From positions 62,001 to 126,000 of the forward strand of contig NZ_JXAG01000050.1 in NCBI RefSeq assembly GCF_000814905.1: a DNA stretch of 64,000 nucleotides, in the 5' to 3' direction. The notes beneath the pieces were generated by a model. It saw only the letters and a list, made by a program, of their open reading frames with translations, was not told where the DNA came from and did no database searches. The stretch comes from Enterobacter sp. Bisph1 (GTDB lineage: Bacteria > Pseudomonadota > Gammaproteobacteria > Enterobacterales > Enterobacteriaceae). Within the stretch, counting starts at the first letter, position 1. The number at the start of each line of letters is the position of its first letter. Shown one piece after another: positions 35,288 to 46,913 of the stretch. Both the position numbers and the translations under genes were made by a program.

Positions 35288-35316
35288 AAACCTGTGGGCC
35301 ACAAGCTCGCAGGTTT
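35288..35316 (+). promoter_or_regulatory. infC-rpmI intergenic stem, candidate L20 operator element
   Basis: AAACCTG at 35288-35294 pairs with CAGGTTT at 35310-35316 in front of rpmI. In E. coli ribosomal protein L20 represses rpmI-rplT by binding structures in this part of the mRNA, including an irregular stem between infC and rpmI. The role here is inferred from location. Confidence 0.6.
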
Positions 35317-35361
35317 AGTTCGCCTTTGTTTCGTTTATTAACAATGCGAAGTGGAAGTTAA

Positions 35362-35562
<201 letters not shown>

Positions 35563-35587
35563 GTCGTTAACCTTTAAACTTTTTTAA

Positions 35588-35968
<381 letters not shown>

Positions 35969-35978
35969 GCCGGTTAGG

Positions 35979-36003
35979 AGAGGGAGCTTTGCTCCCTCTT
36001 TTG
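35979..36003 (+). terminator. terminator after rplT
   Basis: AGAGGGAGC at 35979-35987 pairs with GCTCCCTCT at 35991-35999 around TTT, followed by TTTTG. It separates the rplT and pheM transcripts, probably with some readthrough. Confidence 0.85.
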
Positions 36004-36023
36004 CTTTTAACTTCATCAATACA

Positions 36024-36052
36024 TTGACATTTTGCCGTGATGCGTTTTCAAT
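36024..36052 (+). promoter_or_regulatory. promoter of the pheM-pheST-ihfA operon
   Basis: A consensus -35 box TTGACA at 36024-36029 is followed after 17 bases by TTCAAT at 36047-36052. The start would be about 35 bases before pheM. Confidence 0.7.
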
Positions 36053-36093
36053 AACACATCAACGCCACTTACCCAGTTCAAGGTAACGCAAGC

Positions 36094-37237
<1,144 letters not shown>

Positions 37238-37251
37238 GGGCAGGCGAAACA

Positions 37252-39639
37252 ATGAAATTCAGTGAACTGTGGTTACGCGAATGGGTTAATCCGGCCATTG
37301 ATAGCGAAGCGCTGTCAGGGCAAATCACCATGGCGGGTCTGGAAGTCGACGGCGTTGAACCCGTTGCCGGCGCGTTTCATGGCGTGGTGGTTGGCGAAGT
37401 GATGGAGTGCGCACAGCACCCGAACGCCGACAAGCTGCGGGTAACAAAAGTCAATGTTGGCGGCGAGCGTCTGCTGGATATCGTCTGCGGCGCGCCAAAC
37501 TGCCGCCTCGGGCTGAAAGTTGCTGTCGCCACCGTAGGCGCCGTCCTGCCGGGTGATTTCAAAATTAAAGCGGCAAAATTACGCGGTGAACCGTCCGAAG
37601 GCATGCTGTGCTCCTTCTCCGAATTGGGCATTTCTGAGGATCACAGCGGTATTATCGAACTGCCGGCGGATGCACCAATCGGTACTGATATTCGCGAATA
37701 CCTGAAACTTGATGATAACACCATCGAAATCAGCGTAACGCCTAACCGCGCCGATTGCCTCGGTATCATCGGCGTAGCGCGCGACGTGGCGGTGCTCAAT
37801 AAATCGCCCCTTACCGCGCCGGAAATCGCACCGGTTACGGCAACCATCAACGACACGTTACCGATTACCGTCGAAGCCGTAGAAGCGTGCCCGCGCTATC
37901 TGGGGCGCGTGGTGAAAGGCATTAATGTCAAAGCACCGACGCCGCTGTGGATGAGAGAGAAGCTGCGCCGTTGCGGCATCCGTTCGATTGATGCCGTGGT
38001 AGACGTCACCAACTATGTGCTGTTGGAGCTGGGTCAGCCGATGCATGCCTTTGACCGCGATCGCCTCGATGGCGGCATTGTGGTACGGATGGCGAAAGAG
38101 GGCGAAACGCTGGTCCTGCTCGATGGCAGCGAAGCCAAACTCAACGCCGATACGTTGGTCATCGCCGATCATAACAAAGCGCTGGCGATGGGCGGCATTT
38201 TTGGCGGCGAACACTCGGGCGTCAACGGCGAAACGCAGAACGTGCTGCTGGAATGTGCCTTCTTTAATCCGCTCTCCATTACCGGTCGTGCGCGTCGCCA
38301 CGGTCTGCACACGGATGCTTCCCACCGCTATGAACGCGGCGTCGATCCGGAGCTGCAGTACAAAGCGATGGAGCGCGCTACGCGCCTGCTGCTCGATATC
38401 TGCGGCGGTGAAGCCGGTCCGGTTATCGATGTGACTCACGACGCCACGCTGCCGAAACGCGCCTCTATCCGTCTGCGTCGCAGCAAGCTGGATCGTCTGA
38501 TTGGCCATCACATTGCCGATGAGCAGGTGACTGATATCCTGCAGCGCCTGGGTTGTGAAGTGACCGTTGGTGAAGATGAGTGGCTGGCCGTTGCGCCGAG
38601 CTGGCGTTTCGACATGGAGATCGAAGAGGATCTGGTCGAAGAAGTGGCGCGTATTTACGGCTACAACAATATCCCTGATGAACCGGTGCAGGCTGGCCTG
38701 ATTATGGGCGAGCACCGTGAAGCGAATCTGTCGATGAAGCGGGTGAAAACCCTGCTTAACGATAAAGGCTACCAGGAAGTTATTACTTACAGCTTTGTCG
38801 ACCCGAAACTGCAGCAGTTGATTCATCCCGGCGAAGAAGCGCTGATTCTGCCAAGCCCGATCTCCAGTGAAATGTCGGCGATGCGCCTCTCTCTGTGGAC
38901 CGGTTTGCTCGGCACCATTGTCTACAACCAGAACCGTCAGCAGAGCCGCGTGCGTATCTTCGAAACCGGGCTGCGCTTTGTTCCTGATACACAAGCCAAC
39001 CTGGGTATTCGTCAGGATGTGATGCTGGCAGGGGCGATTTGCGGCAACCGCGCAGAAGAGCACTGGGACCAGGCAAAAGGCAGCGTCGATTTCTTCGATC
39101 TGAAAGGCGATCTGGAGAGCGTGCTGGAACTGACGGGCAAACTGTCCGCCATTACGTTCCGCGCAGAAACCAATCCCGCGCTGCATCCAGGGCAATCTGC
39201 GGCGATTTATCTGAAAGATAAGCGGATTGGTTTTGTTGGGGTGATTCATCCTGAGCTGGAACGTAAGCTTGATCTTAATGGTCGCACAGTGGTGTTCGAA
39301 CTGGAGTGGAACGCCCTCGCAGACCGCGTGGTTCCTCAAGCCCAGGAGATTTCGCGCTTCCCGGCGAACCGTCGTGATATCGCTGTGGTGGTTGCTGAAA
39401 ATGTGCCTGCAGCAGATGTTTTGGGCGAATGTAAGAAAGTTGGCGTAAATCAGGTAGTTGGCGTAAACTTATTTGACGTGTACCGCGGTAAGGGTGTAGC
39501 GGAAGGGTATAAGAGCCTTGCCATTAGCCTGATCCTTCAGGATACCAGCCGTACACTCGAAGAAGAGGAGATTGCCGCTACCGTTGCCAGATGTGTAGAG
39601 GCATTAAAAGAGCGATTCCAGGCATCATTGAGGGATTGA
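37252..39639 (+). CDS. pheT: phenylalanine--tRNA ligase beta subunit
   Basis: PheT, 795 residues as in E. coli, provides tRNA binding and editing of Tyr-tRNA-Phe. Recognisable are the N-terminal tRNA-binding (EMAP-like) domain with [13 protein letters not shown] near 60-70 and [14 protein letters not shown], the B3/B4 editing domain with GQPMHAFD, the B5 domain, and the C-terminal anticodon-binding (FDX-ACB) domain with [13 protein letters not shown]. It is followed by ihfA after 4 bases. The ihfA promoter is inside its 3' end in E. coli. Confidence 0.98.
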   Translation: MKFSELWLREWVNPAIDSEALSGQITMAGLEVDGVEPVAGAFHGVVVGEVMECAQHPNADKLRVTKVNVGGERLLDIVCGAPNCRLGLKVAVATVGAVLPGDFKIKAAKLRGEPSEGMLCSFSELGISEDHSGIIELPADAPIGTDIREYLKLDDNTIEISVTPNRADCLGIIGVARDVAVLNKSPLTAPEIAPVTATINDTLPITVEAVEACPRYLGRVVKGINVKAPTPLWMREKLRRCGIRSIDAVVDVTNYVLLELGQPMHAFDRDRLDGGIVVRMAKEGETLVLLDGSEAKLNADTLVIADHNKALAMGGIFGGEHSGVNGETQNVLLECAFFNPLSITGRARRHGLHTDASHRYERGVDPELQYKAMERATRLLLDICGGEAGPVIDVTHDATLPKRASIRLRRSKLDRLIGHHIADEQVTDILQRLGCEVTVGEDEWLAVAPSWRFDMEIEEDLVEEVARIYGYNNIPDEPVQAGLIMGEHREANLSMKRVKTLLNDKGYQEVITYSFVDPKLQQLIHPGEEALILPSPISSEMSAMRLSLWTGLLGTIVYNQNRQQSRVRIFETGLRFVPDTQANLGIRQDVMLAGAICGNRAEEHWDQAKGSVDFFDLKGDLESVLELTGKLSAITFRAETNPALHPGQSAAIYLKDKRIGFVGVIHPELERKLDLNGRTVVFELEWNALADRVVPQAQEISRFPANRRDIAVVVAENVPAADVLGECKKVGVNQVVGVNLFDVYRGKGVAEGYKSLAISLILQDTSRTLEEEEIAATVARCVEALKERFQASLRD

Positions 39640-39643
39640 ACCT

Positions 39644-39943
39644 ATGGCGCTTACAAAAGCTGAAATGTCAGAATATCTGTTTGATAAGCTCGGGCTTAGC
39701 AAGCGGGACGCAAAAGAGCTGGTAGAGCTGTTTTTCGAAGAGATCCGTCGTGCTTTGGAAAACGGTGAGCAGGTTAAACTCTCCGGCTTTGGCAATTTCG
39801 ATTTGCGTGACAAAAATCAACGTCCGGGCCGTAACCCAAAAACGGGCGAAGATATTCCCATTACAGCACGGCGCGTGGTGACCTTCAGACCCGGCCAGAA
39901 GTTAAAAAGCCGCGTTGAAAACGCTTCGCCCAAAGCTGAATGA
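39644..39943 (+). CDS. ihfA: integration host factor alpha subunit
   Basis: IHF-alpha pairs with IHF-beta to bend DNA sharply at specific sites in recombination, replication and sigma-54 transcription. The 99 residues include the beta-arm sequence with the intercalating proline ([14 protein letters not shown], about 62-75) and the C-terminal [16 protein letters not shown]. It is the last gene of the pheST operon and is followed by a terminator. IHF may also serve the sigma-54 promoter of ast in this window. Confidence 0.98.
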   Translation: MALTKAEMSEYLFDKLGLSKRDAKELVELFFEEIRRALENGEQVKLSGFGNFDLRDKNQRPGRNPKTGEDIPITARRVVTFRPGQKLKSRVENASPKAE

Positions 39944-39954
39944 TATGAACTAAC

Positions 39955-39982
39955 TAAAAAGGCCGCGCAGCGGCCTTTTTTC
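39955..39982 (+). terminator. terminator of ihfA
   Basis: GGCCGC at 39961-39966 pairs with GCGGCC at 39970-39975, flanked by AAAA and TTTTTTCTTTT. Confidence 0.9.
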
Positions 39983-40043
39983 TTTTCAGTTTTCAGCATC
40001 ACTTTTAAAATCAGCACTTTTGCTGACAGCTAAAACGGAAAAC

Positions 40044-41024
40044 ATGCAGGCATTCGTTCATCTTCAACAGCAACGTCATCGCCGCTGGCTTGGCGGTCTG
40101 CTGCTGCTGTTATTCATCACGCTGCTGTTGAGCCTGTGCGCGGGCGAGCGCTGGATTTCACCTGCCGCCTGGTTTACCCCGGAGGGTGACCTGTTTGTCT
40201 GGCAAATACGTTTGCCGCGCACGCTGGCGGTCATGCTGGTTGGGGCCTCGCTGGCGCTGTGCGGTGCAGTAATGCAGGCACTGTTTGAAAACCCGTTAGC
40301 GGAGCCGGGGCTGCTTGGCGTCTCCAGCGGCGCGGGCGTGGGTTTAATCGCGGCTGTCTTGTTGGGCGGCGGCGCGCTGCCTGGCTGGTCGCTGGGTGTC
40401 TGTGCCATTGCTGGGGCGCTGGTGGTGACGCTTATCCTGCTGCGGTTTGCACGCCGCCATATCTCAACCAGTCGTTTACTGCTGGCCGGCGTTGCGCTGG
40501 GCATCATCTGCACCGCGTTAATGACGTGGGCGGTCTATTTCTCTTCTTCTTTCGATCTGCGCCAGTTGATGTACTGGATGATGGGCGGCTTTGGCGGCGT
40601 GGACTGGCAGCAAAGCTGGCTAATGGCGGCGCTGGTGCCGGTGATTATCTGGACGTGTTTCCAGTCTCAGCCGCTGAATATGTTGGCGCTGGGAGAGATT
40701 TCCGCGCGTCAGTTGGGGTTACCGATGTGGTTATGGCGAAATGTCCTGGTGGTAACGACCGGCTGGCTGGTGGGCGTCAGCGTTGCCCTGGCGGGTGCCA
40801 TTGGTTTTATCGGCCTGGTGATTCCGCATATTCTGCGCCTGTGTGGGCTGACGGATCACCGGGCGCTGCTGCCGGGCTGCGCGCTGGCGGGCGCGGTTGC
40901 GTTGCTGTTCGCTGATGTGATCGCGCGTCTTGCCCTCAGCGCTGCTGAACTGCCCATCGGCGTTGTTACTTCTACGCTGGGCGCGCCGGTATTTATCTGG
41001 CTATTATTGAGAGCCGGGCGCTAA
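40044..41024 (+). CDS. btuC: vitamin B12 ABC transporter permease BtuC
   Basis: BtuC forms the ten-span membrane channel of the BtuCD-F cobalamin importer. ATG 40044 gives 326 residues, exactly as in E. coli, and the in-frame TTG at 40020 was rejected. FecCD-family features include [35 protein letters not shown] and the coupling-helix region [11 protein letters not shown] that contacts BtuD. It heads btuC-btuE-btuD. The BtuF binding protein is encoded elsewhere. Confidence 0.97.
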   Translation: MQAFVHLQQQRHRRWLGGLLLLLFITLLLSLCAGERWISPAAWFTPEGDLFVWQIRLPRTLAVMLVGASLALCGAVMQALFENPLAEPGLLGVSSGAGVGLIAAVLLGGGALPGWSLGVCAIAGALVVTLILLRFARRHISTSRLLLAGVALGIICTALMTWAVYFSSSFDLRQLMYWMMGGFGGVDWQQSWLMAALVPVIIWTCFQSQPLNMLALGEISARQLGLPMWLWRNVLVVTTGWLVGVSVALAGAIGFIGLVIPHILRLCGLTDHRALLPGCALAGAVALLFADVIARLALSAAELPIGVVTSTLGAPVFIWLLLRAGR

Positions 41025-41058
41025 GCCTAAAAACCATAACATTCATTAAGGGGACGCT

Positions 41059-41610
41059 ATGCAACAGGATATTTTGAATACAGCCGTTAAAACCATCGAC
41101 GGTGAAGAAACCACCCTTGCGAACTACCTTGGCAAGGTGCTGCTGGTGGTGAACGTCGCCTCCAAATGTGGACTGACGCCGCAGTACGAACAGCTGGAAA
41201 AGATGCAACAACAGCTGGAAAGCGAAGGGTTCACCGTACTGGGTTTTCCCTGCAACCAGTTTCTTGGCCAGGAGCCTGGCTCCGAAGAGGAGATTAAAAC
41301 CTTCTGCAGCACGACCTACGGCGTGACGTTCCCAATGTTCAGCAAGGTTGACGTCAACGGTGAAGCGCGCCATCCGCTGTATGCAAAACTGGTTGCCGCC
41401 GCCCCCGAGGCGATTGCGCCGCAGGACAGCGGTTTCTATGAGCGCATGGCAAGCAAAGGCCGCGCGCCAAAAGAGCCGGGCGATATTCTGTGGAATTTCG
41501 AAAAATTCCTCATCGGGCGTGATGGCAGCGTGATCCAGCGCTTCTCGCCGGATATGACGCCGGAAGATCCGCTGCTGGTCGAGGCAGTAAAACAGGCGCT
41601 GGCAAAATAG
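41059..41610 (+). CDS. btuE: thioredoxin/glutathione peroxidase BtuE
   Basis: BtuE is a 183-residue peroxidase of the glutathione peroxidase family that in E. coli prefers thioredoxin and reduces lipid and alkyl hydroperoxides. The peroxidatic cysteine is in [11 protein letters not shown], followed by [12 protein letters not shown] with the catalytic glutamine and a downstream WNFEKFLI tryptophan. It is not needed for B12 transport despite its place between btuC and btuD. GGGGACG precedes ATG 41059. Confidence 0.95.
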   Translation: MQQDILNTAVKTIDGEETTLANYLGKVLLVVNVASKCGLTPQYEQLEKMQQQLESEGFTVLGFPCNQFLGQEPGSEEEIKTFCSTTYGVTFPMFSKVDVNGEARHPLYAKLVAAAPEAIAPQDSGFYERMASKGRAPKEPGDILWNFEKFLIGRDGSVIQRFSPDMTPEDPLLVEAVKQALAK

Positions 41611-42359
41611 TGTCGACGCTGCTGCAACTTCAGGAGGTGGCGGAATCGGCAAGGCTGGGGCCAATAACGGCCTCCGTTGGGCCTGCGCAAATGCTGCATC
41701 TGGTCGGGCCGAATGGCGCGGGTAAAAGCACGCTGCTGGCGCGTATGGCCGGGTTAACCGGCGGAACCGGCACGGTACTGTTAAACGCACGTGCGCTTGA
41801 GCAGTGGCCCGCCGCGCAACTGGCGCAGCACCGTGCTTATCTTGCCCAACAGCAGAGTCCGCCGTTTGCTATGCCCGTCTGGCACTACCTGTCGTTGCAT
41901 CAGCACCATCCTGCGCAGACTGCGCTTATGGCTGAAATCGCGGGCAAGCTCGGTCTGAGGGATAAGCTCGGGCGCGCGGTCAATCAGCTTTCGGGCGGGG
42001 AGTGGCAGCGGGTCCGTTTAGCGGCGGTGATATTACAGATTCACCCCGGCGGTAATCCTGCGGGGCAGATGTTACTGCTGGATGAGCCGATGAACAGCCT
42101 CGATGTCGCGCAGCAGGCGGCGCTGGACCGCTTATTAAACGAGCTGGTTTCGGCCGGTATCAGCGTGGTGATGAGTAGCCATGACCTTAACCATACGTTG
42201 CGTCATGCCCAGCAGGTGTGGCTGTTAAGCCATGGTAAATTGATAATGAGTGGGCGCCAGGACGAGGTGCTCACGCCTTCGCTGCTGGCGACCGCTTACG
42301 GTTTGCCATTTCGTCAGCTCGATATTGAGGGGCATCGCGTTTTGATCCCCGCGACGTGA
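41610..42359 (+). CDS. btuD: vitamin B12 ABC transporter ATPase BtuD
   Basis: BtuD hydrolyses ATP to drive cobalamin import through BtuC. The start is GTG 41610, sharing one base with the btuE stop (TAGTG). The 249 residues, the E. coli length, contain Walker [10 protein letters not shown] near 33-41, the signature [12 protein letters not shown], Walker [12 protein letters not shown] and the switch histidine in [10 protein letters not shown]. It is translationally coupled to btuE. Confidence 0.96.
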   Translation: MSTLLQLQEVAESARLGPITASVGPAQMLHLVGPNGAGKSTLLARMAGLTGGTGTVLLNARALEQWPAAQLAQHRAYLAQQQSPPFAMPVWHYLSLHQHHPAQTALMAEIAGKLGLRDKLGRAVNQLSGGEWQRVRLAAVILQIHPGGNPAGQMLLLDEPMNSLDVAQQAALDRLLNELVSAGISVVMSSHDLNHTLRHAQQVWLLSHGKLIMSGRQDEVLTPSLLATAYGLPFRQLDIEGHRVLIPAT

Positions 42360-42436
42360 CGAAAACGTGACTTGCCACATCTCTAATTCCCACGTTAGAT
42401 TACTCCGACAAAAAAAAGAAAGAGGCTTGATCCAGA

Positions 42437-42901
42437 ATGCGTATCTGGTTTTTGCTGGCAGCGGCGTTATTCCTTGCAGGATGTAGCTCCCATCGCGCGC
42501 CGCCGCCTAACCCAAGGCTGTCAGATTCGATAACCGTTATAGCCGGTCTTAACGACCAGCTTAGCCAGTGGCGCGGTACACCCTATCGTTATGGCGGGAT
42601 GAGCCGTAACGGCGTGGACTGTTCCGGTTTTGTGATGATGACCTTTCGCGACAAGTTTTCGTTGCAGCTGCCGCGGGACACGAAGCAGCAGGCGGAAATC
42701 GGCACGCGTATTGATAAAGATGATTTACTTCCCGGCGACCTCGTTTTCTTTAAAACCGGTTCCGGTGACAGCGGTCTGCATGTCGGGATTTATGATACCG
42801 ATAACGAGTTTATCCATGCCTCAACCAGCCGCGGCGTAATGCGCTCCTCTCTTGATAATGTCTACTGGCGCAAAAATTTCTGGCAGGCGCGCCGTATCTG
42901 A
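42437..42901 (+). CDS. nlpC: NlpC/P60 family lipoprotein endopeptidase
   Basis: A 154-residue lipoprotein with lipobox LAGC (lipidated Cys16) and an NlpC/P60 cysteine peptidase domain. The catalytic Cys is in VDCSGFV, the histidine in GLHVGIY, and a polar third residue in FIHAST. Relatives cut peptide stems in peptidoglycan. The E. coli protein's substrate is not firmly shown. It follows btuD by 77 bases and has its own terminator. Confidence 0.95.
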   Translation: MRIWFLLAAALFLAGCSSHRAPPPNPRLSDSITVIAGLNDQLSQWRGTPYRYGGMSRNGVDCSGFVMMTFRDKFSLQLPRDTKQQAEIGTRIDKDDLLPGDLVFFKTGSGDSGLHVGIYDTDNEFIHASTSRGVMRSSLDNVYWRKNFWQARRI

Positions 42902-42904
42902 ATG

Positions 42905-42927
42905 AAAAAGCCCGCAAGGGCTTTTTT
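42905..42927 (+). terminator. terminator of nlpC
   Basis: AAAAAGCCC and GGGCTTTTTT close a GCAA tetraloop four bases beyond the stop. Confidence 0.93.
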
Positions 42928-43155
42928 ACTAAACCAGGATATTTCCACTAAATTAACGCGTTTGTATTAATTAAGATTTGTGTACATTGGGATGCAAAGA
43001 GCAATGAATGTGTAAAAGAAGGCGCAAACAGTAAAGGAGAAACAAAAAATAAACCGTGAAAAACTAAAGTTATTCTTATTTAAATCAATTTATTTGAAAT
43101 CTCTTTGCCAGTGTTTAACAATGCCGGTTATCACGCTTATTGCGGGGCGGGCGCA

Positions 43156-43869
43156 ATGCTAATAAATCTGGATGACACATTCCGCTCTGAGCTTCTATTA
43201 CTGCCTGCGAGAAAAAGTAACGGATTGCTACAGGGTCTGGAAATTACCGTTAACTTTGTAGGAAACGACAGCAATGTTCGCATTCCCACTGAGTTGGTCG
43301 TCCCGCGCCTTTCATTTTCAGAAATTTTTACCCTTTTTGACGAGCAACTGGCGCTTCTTGAAACTTGCCAGCTCTTTTTTCTCCAGCATCAATTAACGGC
43401 CTGGATTAATATTTCTCCGGCAATTGCCGAGGCGCTTTTGTCGAACGAAGCGCTGGCGGCAAAAATTCGGAAATTTCCTTTTTTAGAGTTTTCAATAAAT
43501 GAGAACTTTCCAGATTTAAATAAAGGAAAAGACAATCCTTCTTTGTTTCTATTGGCGAAACAATATGCAATTGTGCTGGCGAATTTTGGCGCTGGCACCG
43601 CCTCGACCAAAGCCATTTTTGATGGTCTGTTTAAACGCATTATTTTAGATAAAAACTTTGTTCAGCAGCGGCTCGCCTCGCCATCATTTGAACCCTTTAT
43701 TCGCGTCATTGTTTCGCAAATTGAACCCTACTGCGATTCATTAATGATTGCCGGCATCGACGATGATCAGGCGCTGAAAAGAGCGTCGGTTTTTCCTTTC
43801 AGCGCCATGCAAGGCACCTTATGGCCGCCGGTGACCGTAGAGCAATTAACTTCCCTCGTACAGCCATAG
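43156..43869 (+). CDS. ydiV: YdiV, EAL-like anti-FlhD4C2 factor
   Basis: A 237-residue degenerate EAL protein matching E. coli/Salmonella YdiV, which binds FlhD, stops FlhDC from activating flagellar class II promoters and directs it to ClpXP. It lacks the EAL motif and the DDFG metal site (here LANFGAG), so it should not hydrolyse c-di-GMP. ATG 43156 gives the E. coli length, and an in-frame start at 43105 was rejected. The gene and its 250-base leader are AT-richer than their surroundings. Its presence shows post-transcriptional motility control in this strain. Confidence 0.92.
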   Translation: MLINLDDTFRSELLLLPARKSNGLLQGLEITVNFVGNDSNVRIPTELVVPRLSFSEIFTLFDEQLALLETCQLFFLQHQLTAWINISPAIAEALLSNEALAAKIRKFPFLEFSINENFPDLNKGKDNPSLFLLAKQYAIVLANFGAGTASTKAIFDGLFKRIILDKNFVQQRLASPSFEPFIRVIVSQIEPYCDSLMIAGIDDDQALKRASVFPFSAMQGTLWPPVTVEQLTSLVQP

Positions 43870-43931
43870 CCCCTGCTTTTGTCCGGTGTTTAAACACAAG
43901 CGATAGCACTACACTAAAAGCAGGAGGACCT

Positions 43932-45374
43932 ATGACCCTGTCTTTTACCACGCACTGGCGCGATGAATTGCCAGATTTTTACACCGCACTTTCGCCAACG
44001 CCGCTGCGTAATGCGCGTCTACTGTGGCGCAATGAACCGTTAGCGCAAACCCTTGGCGTAGCGGATGAACTTTTTCACCCGGCATCGGGCGCGGGCGTCT
44101 GGGGCGGCGAAACGCTGCTGCCCGGCATGTCGCCTTTGGCGCAGGTTTACAGCGGCCACCAGTTTGGCGTCTGGGCCGGACAGCTCGGCGATGGGCGCGG
44201 CATCCTGCTCGGCGAACAGCAACTCCCTGATGGCACAACACGTGACTGGCACCTGAAAGGCGCAGGGCTAACGCCTTACTCGCGGATGGGCGATGGTCGG
44301 GCGGTGCTGCGCTCCACCATCCGTGAAAGCCTGGCCTCAGAAGCGATGCATTATTTGGGCATCCCCACCTCGCGTGCATTAAGCATTGTCACCAGCGATA
44401 CCCCGGTAATGCGCGAAACCCAGGAGCAAGGCGCGATGCTGATGCGCATTGCTGAAAGTCACGTCCGCTTCGGCCATTTCGAACACTTTTACTACCGGCG
44501 CGAGCCGCAAAAAGCGCAGACGCTGGCGGATTTTGTTATTCGTCATCACTGGCCGGCACTGCACGATGAGGGTGACAAGTATGTCGCCTGGTTCCGCGAA
44601 GTTGTTCGGCGCACGGCGCAACTGATTGCCCGCTGGCAGGCGGTCGGCTTCGCCCACGGGGTAATGAATACCGATAATATGTCCATTCTCGGTTTGACCC
44701 TCGATTACGGTCCGTTCGGTTTTCTTGATGATTACCAGCCCGGCTATATCTGCAACCACTCGGATTACCAGGGACGCTACAGCTTTGACAATCAGCCTGC
44801 CGTCGCCCTCTGGAACCTCCAGCGTCTGGCCCAAACCTTGTCGCCCTTTATCGCAGTCGAAAGCCTTAACGCCGCGCTGGATGAGTATCAACACCTGCTC
44901 CTGACGGAATACGGTCAGCTAATGCGCAGAAAACTGGGGCTCTTTACCCCTGAGCAAGGTGATAACGAACTGCTGAACGGGCTGTTTGCATTAATGGCTC
45001 GGGAAGGCAGCGACTATACGCGCACCTTCCGTATGCTGAGCGTGACCGAACAGCAAAGCGCTGCCTCGCCGTTACGCGATGAGTTTATCGACCGAGGCGC
45101 TTTTGACACGTGGTTTGCGCAGTATCGGGCACGGCTGATGCAGGAAAATGTTGATGACGCACAGCGGCAAAGGCATATGCAGCAGGTCAACCCGGCAATG
45201 GTGCTGCGAAACTGGCTGGCGCAGCGCGCCATCGATGCAGCAGAAAAGGGGGATGCGAGCGAACTGGAACGGTTACATCAGGCGCTACGACAGCCGTTTA
45301 GCGATCGCAGCGACGATTACGTCAGCCGTCCGCCGGACTGGGGCAAACGGCTGGAAGTCAGCTGTTCGAGCTAA
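43932..45374 (+). CDS. selO: SelO/YdiU pseudokinase, protein AMPylase
   Basis: SelO-family proteins transfer AMP from ATP to Ser, Thr or Tyr of other proteins, a redox-related function. ATG 43932, behind AGGAGGACCT, gives 480 residues (E. coli 478). Seen are [18 protein letters not shown], the lysine-containing [39 protein letters not shown] with the metal-binding residues, and the C-terminal EVSCSS, where eukaryotic SelO has selenocysteine. selD in this window is unrelated in function, since this form uses cysteine. Confidence 0.96.
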   Translation: MTLSFTTHWRDELPDFYTALSPTPLRNARLLWRNEPLAQTLGVADELFHPASGAGVWGGETLLPGMSPLAQVYSGHQFGVWAGQLGDGRGILLGEQQLPDGTTRDWHLKGAGLTPYSRMGDGRAVLRSTIRESLASEAMHYLGIPTSRALSIVTSDTPVMRETQEQGAMLMRIAESHVRFGHFEHFYYRREPQKAQTLADFVIRHHWPALHDEGDKYVAWFREVVRRTAQLIARWQAVGFAHGVMNTDNMSILGLTLDYGPFGFLDDYQPGYICNHSDYQGRYSFDNQPAVALWNLQRLAQTLSPFIAVESLNAALDEYQHLLLTEYGQLMRRKLGLFTPEQGDNELLNGLFALMAREGSDYTRTFRMLSVTEQQSAASPLRDEFIDRGAFDTWFAQYRARLMQENVDDAQRQRHMQQVNPAMVLRNWLAQRAIDAAEKGDASELERLHQALRQPFSDRSDDYVSRPPDWGKRLEVSCSS

Positions 45375-45381
45375 TTTGGCT

Positions 45382-45573
45382 TCACTTGGTGAGGATAAGC
45401 TTTCCGGCGTGGGTCTGGCGCAAAAGATAGTGCTGACCGTTGTGCTCAATAACGACGCGTCCTTCATCGCCCAGCAATGTACGGCTGGGAATGCGGCGAT
45501 CGGCAGGTTTAATCTGAGTAGTTTTTTCCTGAGGTGCGACGGGGGTTGTAGTCGTGCTATCCATAGGCGACAT
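45382..45573 (-). CDS. hemP: hemin uptake protein HemP
   Basis: A 63-residue protein of the HemP family (E. coli YdiE), with R-I-P-S-R-TLLG followed by [20 protein letters not shown]. Family members are small, Fur-controlled and linked to heme uptake, but their molecular role is unclear. ATG 45573 gives the E. coli length; ATG 45564 is possible. A near-consensus Fur box lies 20 bases upstream. Confidence 0.92.
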   Translation of the reverse strand: MSPMDSTTTTPVAPQEKTTQIKPADRRIPSRTLLGDEGRVVIEHNGQHYLLRQTHAGKLILTK

Positions 45574-45592
45574 ATCCGCTCAATAATGAATC

Positions 45593-45611
45593 AACAATGA
45601 TAATCATTATC
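45593..45611 (-). promoter_or_regulatory. Fur box of hemP
   Basis: AACAATGATAATCATTATC matches 17 of 19 bases of the Fur consensus GATAATGATAATCATTATC. It lies directly before hemP, so iron should repress the gene. Confidence 0.93.
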
Positions 45612-45652
45612 AATAATCTGCCGGCAGGACGCAAGCGAGTGAGGAAACATCT

Positions 45653-45687
45653 CCCCGTTTCCCCCAGGAAAAGGGGAGGAAACGGGG
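45653..45687 (-). terminator. hairpin after aroH
   Basis: CCCCGTTTCC at 45653-45662 pairs perfectly with GGAAACGGGG at 45678-45687, 18 bases beyond the aroH stop. The following minus-strand bases are not U-rich. Confidence 0.65.
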
Positions 45688-45705
45688 CACCCGGAGGGAA
45701 AGGGA

Positions 45706-46752
45706 TTACCCGCGGGCAGCGACCGCAGCCGCCAGTTTCTCCACCATCAGCACGCTATCGTCCCAGCACAGGCACGGGTCGGTTATCGATTGCCCGTACG
45801 CCAGCGGCTGGCCGCTGACAATTTTTTGTGTGCCTTCCAACAGGAAACTTTCCGCCATCACGCCGGCAATCGCCGTCGAGCCGTTACGGATCTGCCCACA
45901 GATATCATCACAGACATCTAGCTGGCGGCGATGCTGTTTCTGGCAGTTACCATGGCTAAAATCAACGACCAGCTGTTCCGGCAAACCAAACTCGCGCAGC
46001 GAATCGCAGGCGCTGGCAATATCCTGCGCATGATAGTTCGGTTTTTTCCCGCCGCGCATAATGATATGACCATAGGGATTACCGCTGGTTTGATAAATGG
46101 TCATCTGGCCGTTTTTATCCGGTGAGAGGAACATATGGCTGGCGCGTGAGGCGCGGATCGCGTCAACGGCGATGCGCGTATTGCCGTCGGTACCGTTTTT
46201 AAAGCCAACCGGGCAGGAGAGCGCCGAGGCCATTTCCCGGTGGATCTGGCTTTCCGTGGTGCGCGCGCCAATCGCTCCCCAGCTGATAAGATCAGCAATA
46301 AACTGGCCGATCACCATATCGAGAAATTCGGTGGCGGTCGGAACGCCCAGTTCGTTGACCTGTAACAATAGATTGCGTGCCAGCTCCAGCCCGTGATTGA
46401 CGCGAGAGCTGCCGTTCAAATCGGGGTCAGAAATCAGTCCTTTCCAGCCCACAACGGTGCGCGGTTTTTCAAAGTAGGTGCGCATTACAATCTCAAGCTG
46501 CGCCTGATGTTTATCGCGTAAGAATTGCAAACGGCGTGCGTAATCAATGGCTGCGTCAAGATCGTGAATAGAGCAGGGGCCAATAATCACCAGCAGGCGG
46601 CGATCTTCACCATTGAGAATTTTTTCTATTCGCCGACGGGATGCGGTCACATGCGCCGCAACCTCTGCGCTAACAGGGTAGCGCTCTGCAAGCTCAGCCG
46701 GGGTCACCAGGCTGTTGATCCGCGCCGTGCGAAGTTCATCGGTTTTGTTCAT
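45706..46752 (-). CDS. aroH: 3-deoxy-7-phosphoheptulonate synthase, Trp-sensitive
   Basis: AroH condenses erythrose 4-phosphate and phosphoenolpyruvate to DAHP, the first step of aromatic amino acid synthesis, and is the tryptophan-inhibited isozyme. ATG 46752 gives 348 residues as in E. coli. Type I DAHP synthase motifs are present: IIGPCSIHD, MRTYFEKPRTVVGWKGLI and the VDFSHGNCQKQHRRQ metal site. Sequence agrees with AroH rather than AroF or AroG, and the TrpR operator upstream supports this. The next gene upstream, ppsR, supplies no product to this pathway. Confidence 0.95.
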   Translation of the reverse strand: MNKTDELRTARINSLVTPAELAERYPVSAEVAAHVTASRRRIEKILNGEDRRLLVIIGPCSIHDLDAAIDYARRLQFLRDKHQAQLEIVMRTYFEKPRTVVGWKGLISDPDLNGSSRVNHGLELARNLLLQVNELGVPTATEFLDMVIGQFIADLISWGAIGARTTESQIHREMASALSCPVGFKNGTDGNTRIAVDAIRASRASHMFLSPDKNGQMTIYQTSGNPYGHIIMRGGKKPNYHAQDIASACDSLREFGLPEQLVVDFSHGNCQKQHRRQLDVCDDICGQIRNGSTAIAGVMAESFLLEGTQKIVSGQPLAYGQSITDPCLCWDDSVLMVEKLAAAVAARG

Positions 46753-46895
46753 CAACAATCTCAAAAATTAGGGGCTTCAGCAGCAGGAATGCCGGAAGTG
46801 ATGCGCAACACCTTAAACCAATCCCGGCTTATTTCAATAGGAGTTGCTAAGCGCATCACAGTTCCGTGCGCTATCATAGCGCAGCTTGCATCAAT

Positions 46896-46913
46896 GTACT
46901 AGCTTATTAGTAC
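46896..46913 (-). promoter_or_regulatory. TrpR operator of aroH
   Basis: GTACTAGCTTATTAGTAC is an 18-base near-palindrome of the trp operator type (GTACTAGTT-AACTAGTAC). On the minus strand TATGAT near 46871-46876 lies 17 bases downstream of TAGTAC and could be the aroH -10 box, so the operator would cover the -35 region, as in E. coli aroH. The ppsR stop codon is inside the operator. Confidence 0.88.

Noticed and set aside
37858-39339. 493-codon open frame antisense to pheT
   Set aside because: pheT is essential and conserved across the whole stretch. The antisense translation is histidine- and glutamine-rich without a recognisable fold.
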